Positions 58,075 through 64,000 of a DNA stretch of 64,000 nucleotides are shown in pieces. The notes beneath the pieces were generated by a model, which saw nothing but the letters and a program-made list of their open reading frames with translations, had not been told where the DNA came from and ran no database searches. The translations under genes and the position numbers were made by a program. Within the stretch, counting starts at the first letter, position 1, and each line of letters opens with the position of its first letter. The stretch is from the NCBI GenBank assembly GCA_025403435.1, contig CM046347.1, forward strand, positions 26,238,597 to 26,302,596, given 5' to 3'. Source of the DNA: Artocarpus heterophyllus. Taxonomy: Eukaryota; Streptophyta; Magnoliopsida; Rosales; Moraceae.

Positions 58075-61000
58075 TGTGATGCCCGGTGTTCTCACATACT
58101 TGTTGGCCAAAGCATTGCATGATTTCATAACATTACTTGTGTTATATAACGTTTCATAATCATTTGAGATGCATTTGATTATATTAATAGTGTATATCAT
58201 TTTCAAGAGTATGTTTCATAGAATTTCATTTGAAGGCATACCTAAATGACTTAGGATTTCCTAAAGACGGATCTGGTTTCGAAAAAAGTGGAGAAGTGAA
58301 CTCTAATGGTGTTTGATATACAATTATAATGGATGACTTGAAATTAGGAGTTCAATGATAGTTTTAAGACTATTTATGCTGAAAATGCTATTTTATGTGA
58401 AGTGATGTTATGTATGTGTTAGGAATAATGGTTAAAGGAGACTTTATGGCAAGTAAGAAATATCGTAGAATGTTATTAAGAATGATACAATGTCTTTTAT
58501 AAGGGGATAATATGTATTTTAGCGGTAAGTTTACCTTGAAACCCTAAATAAGTGACTTTTTCGGTATTCAAGTCTACAGACTCAATTAGGGCTTCAATAC
58601 ATTGGGAACTAAGTAAAGAATCATGTTCTCCAATGTATGAGTGTATTTGAAAGAGATTTAGAAATTTTGGTTTAGTTTTGGTGGATAAAATATTAAAGTT
58701 TAGAAACTAGTTTTTTCGGTGTACTGAAATTTAGGTATAAGCGAGTACACCTAAGTTAGTAAGTCAAATGGGTAGCTATGACTTTACTTTTGCTTAGGAA
58801 TATGTGTGAGTTTTATACACCATATGGCTGATGTGTAAGCTATAAAAGTGGGACACTAATCAAGCAAATGAGAGAGTACTTAAAAGTTAAGTAAGGTGAG
58901 GTGTGTGTGTGCTACTTTAAAAGGAATTACGCAAGTAGGTGAGCTCATTTTAGCCTAGCTCCTCTCAAATTCGACCATCCACAGGAGGAAACTCCATTTT
59001 TAGCTAGGGTTCAAGAAGATAAGCCATCTCCAAGTGTCTTGGTCAAGGTTTGAGTAGTGATAAGAAAGGAAAAACCGAAACTAGTCAAGGTAAGCTTGAT
59101 TTTGTGGATTTGAATTTAAATCTTTCAAGACATGGAATAAAACTATAATCTGATTCTTTTGGACAATTTTAGGGTTTATTTTGGATGCCTAAAAGGACCA
59201 TAAGCCTTGGTTTCATCCTTTTGAAGTAGGAAAAGTGAAATTGGAAGTGAAGAGTTCAAGTTGCTTCACTAAGGTGAGAATTTGTGAACTATTTTTAAGT
59301 TTCTTTCTTTGATTTGGGACATGATATAAGCATAATTTTAATGCTATTCAAGGTTAGGAATCATAGAAGAATGATCTAATAAAAGGGATTTGATTGTTGG
59401 ATTGAAAAGTTTTGGAATTGGGTAACTTTGGAGAATTTAGGGTTTGATTGTGATCTTATGTATGCCCTAGACTCTTGGTTTTGTTTGTAGGTTGTTTTTA
59501 TAATTTTTAAGCTTTGGGGAGTGTTAAAATTAAGGGGAAATGCTGCCCAAATTGTAGAAAATTTTTTTGAACCATTTAGAAAATAGAAGTCTACTTTTGC
59601 CTTTAAAACTAACTAGTTTTGACATGTTACAAATGTTCATGTTTTTGGATTCTTTAAGGGAATTTTGGGATTAAGTTTGGATTACAGCCCCCACATTATA
59701 TAAATTTATGAGTTTTATTAAAATTGTTACTCTTGGAGATATTTTTATTTGCTAAGTTCTTTACTTTATTAGGAAACACATGGATGTGTTAAGGGATTCA
59801 AATGTAGAATGTTTAGTTCTAGTTTTCCCTACTTTTCATCTTATTTAATATGGTTGCAACAATAAGGTCAGAAAGGATATGTTTGTGGGGACATAGTCTT
59901 TCTTTGTTTAAGATTGATTTTAAACTTGAAATGAGCTCCTTAACACTTAAATAACTAGTATATGTTTACTGGTTTATTAACGAAATATAAACACATTTTC
60001 AAAAAGATTGGACACCTAATCTGAAGAAGAAAACCCTAACAATAATTTTTACATTACTCCATAATATGAGATAAGTAGAATTTCACTCACATCACCGTAA
60101 ATGTTGTACGTGTTTGTATGTATGGTTATGATTTGTGGAGCATAAGTAACGTAAGCATGTTTTGATTTTGAGCATTGTGTAAGCATGCATTATACGTTAA
60201 AGACATTGTACCCAAAATGTTATTTAAAAGTTGAAGCATATAGGAAGAAGTTTTATGAGGTTTTAGGGGCTACTTGTGATGGGATGGTATATTTAATTGA
60301 GTTAGTCTCAATGGAGGCTGCTTCACTATATTGTCTCGATGGAGGCGTACAGTTTTGATATGTTGTCTCGATAGAGACCTATGGACCTTATTGTTATCTC
60401 GATGGAGACCTATGGACCTTATTATTATCTCAATGGAGATTGTCTTGACGGGGACTTGTGGTGTAGGAAGCCACACAACGGCATGTATGGTCCAAAGAAA
60501 TTGGCAGAAGGAAACCTACCTATGATAGGAAGCCCTAAAATAAAACCGTGCGCACGTTATGTTTAATGCAAATCGGGTACAATGTAAGTTTTCAAAGAAA
60601 AGAAAAGCTTGACTTATATGGGATCATTTATGGCATAGTCATTCATGTTACATATTAATTCTACTTACTAGACATAAGCACACTTAGTTATGGTGATGCA
60701 AATAATGACAATTCTCAGCATTAGCAGTAGGATGCTAGGCAGCTAGCTAGCGCTGTCCTCTAAACCTGTGGACTTGTGTATATGGACAAAGTTAACCTGT
60801 TTTGGGACTTTTTACTACTGCTTCCTTTTGAATGCCTTTAGAGGTTGTACTTATGAAATGGCTGATTTCATTTTGAGATATGCACTATGTTGTGCGTATA
60901 ACATCAGCTAGTTTAAGTTTGTAAAGTAAAGTTACACTCTAGCTATATAAAAGAGTTTCAAAGGTTCAAATTTTTTCATATTTTTATATTAACCTTTTGT

Positions 61001-61081
61001 GCTAAATGTTATAATTGTAAATAATTAAGAGTAATAACGCTTAATATTAGTATTTTAAACTTAGATTAAATGGGTGTTACA
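58075..61081 (+). repeat. 3' LTR of Tekay element 2
   Basis: 3007 bases, aligned with 50258-53252. Dyad array at 60304-60455 with six units against five in the 5' LTR. Short ORFs around 60270-60566 are readings of this array. Confidence 0.93.
60304..60455. repeat. Six GTCTC-N4-GAGAC dyads, 3' LTR
   Basis: Units at 60304, 60332, 60364, 60396, 60428 and 60442. Compared with the other LTR, one 32-base period (dyad plus ctatggaccttattNttatc) is duplicated. Confidence 0.8.
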
Positions 61082-61086
61082 TATGT

Positions 61087-61580
61087 ACATACTAAGAACA
61101 CATTATAAAACGCATCAAAAGTAAAAATAAAATAACATCAAAATAATTAGCGGCTTTGCCAATTTCATACAAATTAATTATTTCACAAATAAAAAATACT
61201 TCTAAATTTATTAAAAACATACTTAAATATAGAAACATTCTAAAAAACACATATTAAATATAATTTCAGATGCAAACACAAAGATACTAAAAACACAAAA
61301 ATGCTTAATGGACTTAATCGGTTTTAAACAACATATATGTTTTACAAACAAAGACACTTAAAAATATCATACATTATCTAAAACTTAAATAAACTAATAA
61401 ACACAAAAATACATTAAAAACATGATTTTAAAATTATTTTCACACAAACACTTAAAAACACTGTTTAACATACAAATGTTAAAATTAAGGGTTTTAATGA
61501 CAAGTAAAAATACAAAACAAATAATTTTAGCCCTATAAAATATGCATTTTTACATTTTCATTAGTTATCAAGATTCAAGA
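61087..61580. repeat. AT-rich dispersed repeat, copy B, right part
   Basis: Continues the repeat interrupted at 50257. The end (aattttagccctataaaatatgcatttttacattttcat) matches the end of copy A near 47700-47745. Confidence 0.5.
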
Positions 61581-61609
61581 TGATCGTATTAAAGTTATCA
61601 ATATGATCC

Positions 61610-61958
61610 GTCAAACTTTTCTCAGGTTGCATGTAAAAAGCGTAGAGATACCTTTCAAAATTGCCCGGTTAGCCAAAGATTTTGTCATGTAGAGCTTCTC
61701 CAACTTGCCCCAGATATCAACAATAGTCTTTTCTTTCTTAAATACTTCTTCATGAACAAGATCCGAAAGACACAAGATTATGACCCTATGTACCTTTTCA
61801 TGATGTTTTCCTTCTCCTTCTCAGACAGAGTACAAGAAAAGTTTCGCCTCACCACCCAAAGCTTCTTCAAGACCCTGCACGAGTAATGCCACCTTTAGCC
61901 TCCATGAGCCAAATTCATTTTTCCTAGTAAACTTTTCCAGAACAAACATTGTTCCCAT
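61610..61958 (-). pseudogene. Copia gag remnant, Tork/TNT-like
   Basis: Minus strand, ATG at 61958 possible. Reads EKFTRKNEFGSWRLKVALL, then a stop near 61830, then KTIVDIWGKLEKLYMTKSLANR near 61710: the N-terminal gag (UBN2-type) of copia elements. No pol follows towards 61087, where the AT-rich repeat begins. Lineage tentative. Confidence 0.7.
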
Positions 61959-62821
61959 CGTCTCAACCTGGTTTTGATACGAATTTGTTGAGAATTATAA
62001 TAATTGGTAAAGCTGAAGTCAACAAGAGCAAGACCGTGAAATAATTAAGACATTGAGCTTGAGGATGAGGTTTTCCAATAAAAAGACCCACTTGTCATAT
62101 AACTATTGTATTGAAAGATTTAGACGTAAAGAAAAAATAAATACTAGATTCATTTGAAGATAAATGGATTCGCCAAAAATAAGACTATATTATATTATCA
62201 AATGGATTTCAAGATTTTGCCTTACACAAGAAATATGTCACTTGCACCCTCACAATCGAAAAACACAAAATCAAAGAACAATAAAAAAAAAAAAAAAAAA
62301 AATTAACGTGGGTCGAATCTAGAACAATCCTACTTCCACGGACAGGAAAAAATAAAAAAATAAAAAAAATAAAAAAAAGAACTCCACTAGTCAGGAAACA
62401 GTCTTATGTACAAAGTTTCTCCAATTTCCTCCAAGCCTTGAAATCGGAACTTTTCTCTTGTTTTCCTAGCAACTCTCTCTCTGTAAGGCACCCACCAAAA
62501 ACTTTCACAAGTGCTCTCTCAGAGAATTCAGGAAAATGAAAAGGGAATAGAATAGAATACTCTCAGGTCCATTTTCCCTATTTACATAGGCTTATAAACA
62601 ACCTTTACAAATATTCCCAAACTATTAAAAGTAACACCAACTTCCAGTCGTCCACGTGTCCTAAGATGAGTGGTTACTGCTTCAACTGGCCAATTGACAG
62701 AGTTAAATACCTTAACAACAAAGTTTATTTTCAAATTATTAGTTCAGACCGACTTATCAAATGTTTTTTAAGTTTATTGGAGAAAAACTTTCATCAAGGT
62801 GTAATTTTCTAACCATATATA
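61959..62821. other. Spacer with A-runs, no gene
   Basis: A poly-A run at about 62283-62302 and A-rich words at 62345-62380. No open frame of note. It could be the leader or an old LTR of the copia remnant to its left, but no partner repeat is visible. Confidence 0.4.
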
Positions 62822-64000
62822 TGTTAGACATGTATGCTCTAAAGAGTAAAAATGTAATACGTTTTTGGAGACATTTTTATCAATAAAGAATTTATTCATT
62901 TATATATACCAAATATTGTCCTCTTTACGTTCATATTTGTTAAATGTATGATAAGCAAACAGTAGTCTGAGACTGTCAGTCTAAACCTTAAGAGTTGGGC
63001 ATATGATGGGATGATTATGCGGTAGACACGACTCTTAAGGTGATGGTCTAAAATATATGATCCGCAATCGAGGGAATAAAGTTGGGCGCTTTATTCATGT
63101 AAAGATTGTTATGTTGTCTATATCCCTTTTGGGAGATGGTTTGTCTTGGCCATCGGAGTTGGACTCCGTGAATAGAAACATTGGCGCGTTGTCATAGGTG
63201 ACGATGTGTTGGATCGGGACATAAAGTGAATTGATTTGGATTAATAATTCTGTCTTGGCAAATCGATTCACTTTAGACAATCATTTGTATTGTATCTTAA
63301 TCCTAAGATGAATAATGGGCCCGTTGTCTCGACTTGTGTCTTTTGATGTACCAATGGGTGACTCCCACATCTCTATAGTGGCATGCATGCCGGTACGTTG
63401 GAGGCATGACTCTTGGTAGCGTAGACTTGTTATTCATAGATATGGAATCCATAGCTCCTCTTTAGGAGTAATGATATCCTCTTATATGCGTTGTCTTGTA
63501 ATTGGAAAACTGGAGCGCTCAACCATTTGGATACATAGGTGTAACCGAATGGTATACTATCTTTGTATGGTAAGTTTTCTAATGGTGAGACAATGGAACG
63601 TAAGATAAAAATAATCGGGAAGGTAAGACAAAACTTGTCCTTAAGCCGGTTATGGATGATCATATGGGGATGCGATACACTATGATATGTCATGGAGACT
63701 TAGCTACACGAGCTTCGTAATTCTATAAAGTTCGAGAGTACAGCTCCAAGCTTTTAGTGGAGTAGCGTTGGAGTTGATAATTGTGAAATGTATATCTGGG
63801 ATATTGGGTTTCATAATTATCATGAGCTTGAACTTTATAGGTCCATTTTGGTCCCCTTTGCTAGCTCACAAAATCCTGTAACGACACGGCGTGCTTTTCC
63901 AATAATTGGTGACTTATGTCGGATTTATCAGATTGGTTTAAAATTTATAAGAATCAAATAATTCATGTCTGTTTATCGGTTGAATTAATTATGTAAGAAA
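62822..64000 (+). repeat. Second copy of the solo-LTR family, inverted, cut by window end
   Basis: Begins TGTTAGACATGTATG and matches the reverse complement of 45654 back to about 44480 over its whole visible length (e.g. gtaatacgtttttggagaca, ataaagaatttattcattt). Contains AATAAAG near its start. The two short minus-strand ORFs here are repeat-internal. Whether this is another solo LTR or the 5' LTR of a full element cannot be told from this window. Confidence 0.88.

Larger units (their letters stand above)
50258..61081 (+). mobile_element. Older Tekay-type Ty3/gypsy chromovirus, TSD TATGT
   Basis: 10.8 kb. LTRs at 50258-53252 and 58075-61081, both TGTGATGCCC...GGTGTTACA, with perfect TATGT duplications at 50253-50257 and 61082-61086. 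Initiator-Met PBS and a polypurine tract are present. Gag, protease, RT, RNase H, integrase and chromodomain-like tail are in order but broken by many stops and frameshifts. LTRs differ visibly more than those of Tekay element 1 (many substitutions, a 27-base difference near 51200/59010, one extra dyad unit), so this copy is older. Confidence 0.93.

Noticed and set aside
60270..60566. Short ORFs around 60.3-60.5 kb on both strands
   Set aside because: Readings of the GTCTC dyad repeats inside the 3' LTR of Tekay element 2.
43673..64000. LTR at 43673-45654 and the one at 62822 as the two LTRs of one element
   Set aside because: They are in opposite orientation, and the first has its own perfect CTTTC duplication.
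1..64000. tRNA, rRNA or well-known microRNA genes
   Set aside because: I looked for common mature plant miRNA sequences and tRNA boxes by eye and found none; the tRNA-like matches are retrotransposon primer-binding sites.

Overview
The window is nuclear DNA of a plant, most likely a woody or other eudicot. It is AT-rich, has one GC-richer intron-containing housekeeping gene, and is dominated by plant LTR-retrotransposon lineages (Ty3/gypsy Tat and Tekay chromovirus types, several Ty1/copia types) plus MITE-like DNA elements. I cannot name the species. The only convincing host protein gene is a two-exon GDP-L-fucose synthase on the minus strand (9440-10606).

Layout. 1-9439: non-coding flank with microsatellites, many degraded copies of one short MITE-like family, and no gene I can defend; 2630-3700 looks promoter-like but no product is recognised. 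9440-10606: GDP-L-fucose synthase. 10750-12600: A/T-rich repeat debris, including a 196-bp tandem duplication. 13074-14302: a Harbinger-type MITE with TTA target duplication. 14350-40440: an old Tat-type gypsy element on the minus strand. It is split by a much younger 9.1-kb Tekay-type gypsy element (16337-25423, TSD CCATC), a hAT-like MITE (25546-26346), a foldback element (about 26805-27400) and a copia element (28756-33538, TSD TAAGT) whose LTRs start TA and end TA. The Tat element also carries an antisense, intron-containing extra ORF on the plus strand.

40441-50257: a 149-bp tandem duplication, then a copia (SIRE/Maximus-like gag) remnant on the minus strand whose gag is interrupted near its start codon by a 1982-bp solo LTR (43673-45654, TSD CTTTC), then AT-rich repeats. 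50258-61081: a second, older Tekay-type gypsy element on the plus strand with 3-kb LTRs and TSD TATGT, inserted into one of those AT-rich repeats. 61082-64000: the rest of that repeat, another copia gag remnant, and the start of a second copy of the solo-LTR family in inverted orientation, cut by the window end.

The genes do not form a pathway. The story is nested insertion: the Tat element is oldest, and the Tekay copy at 16337 is the youngest large insertion (about 1.5% LTR difference by eye). Its gag-pol is one continuous frame broken by only three stops, each explainable by a single C-to-T change at a CG or CHG site. The most unusual non-coding signals are clusters of dyad-symmetric motifs inside the LTRs: TTCGGC-CT-GCCGAA in the first Tekay LTR and in the unrelated solo LTR, and GTCTC-N4-GAGAC in the second Tekay LTR.
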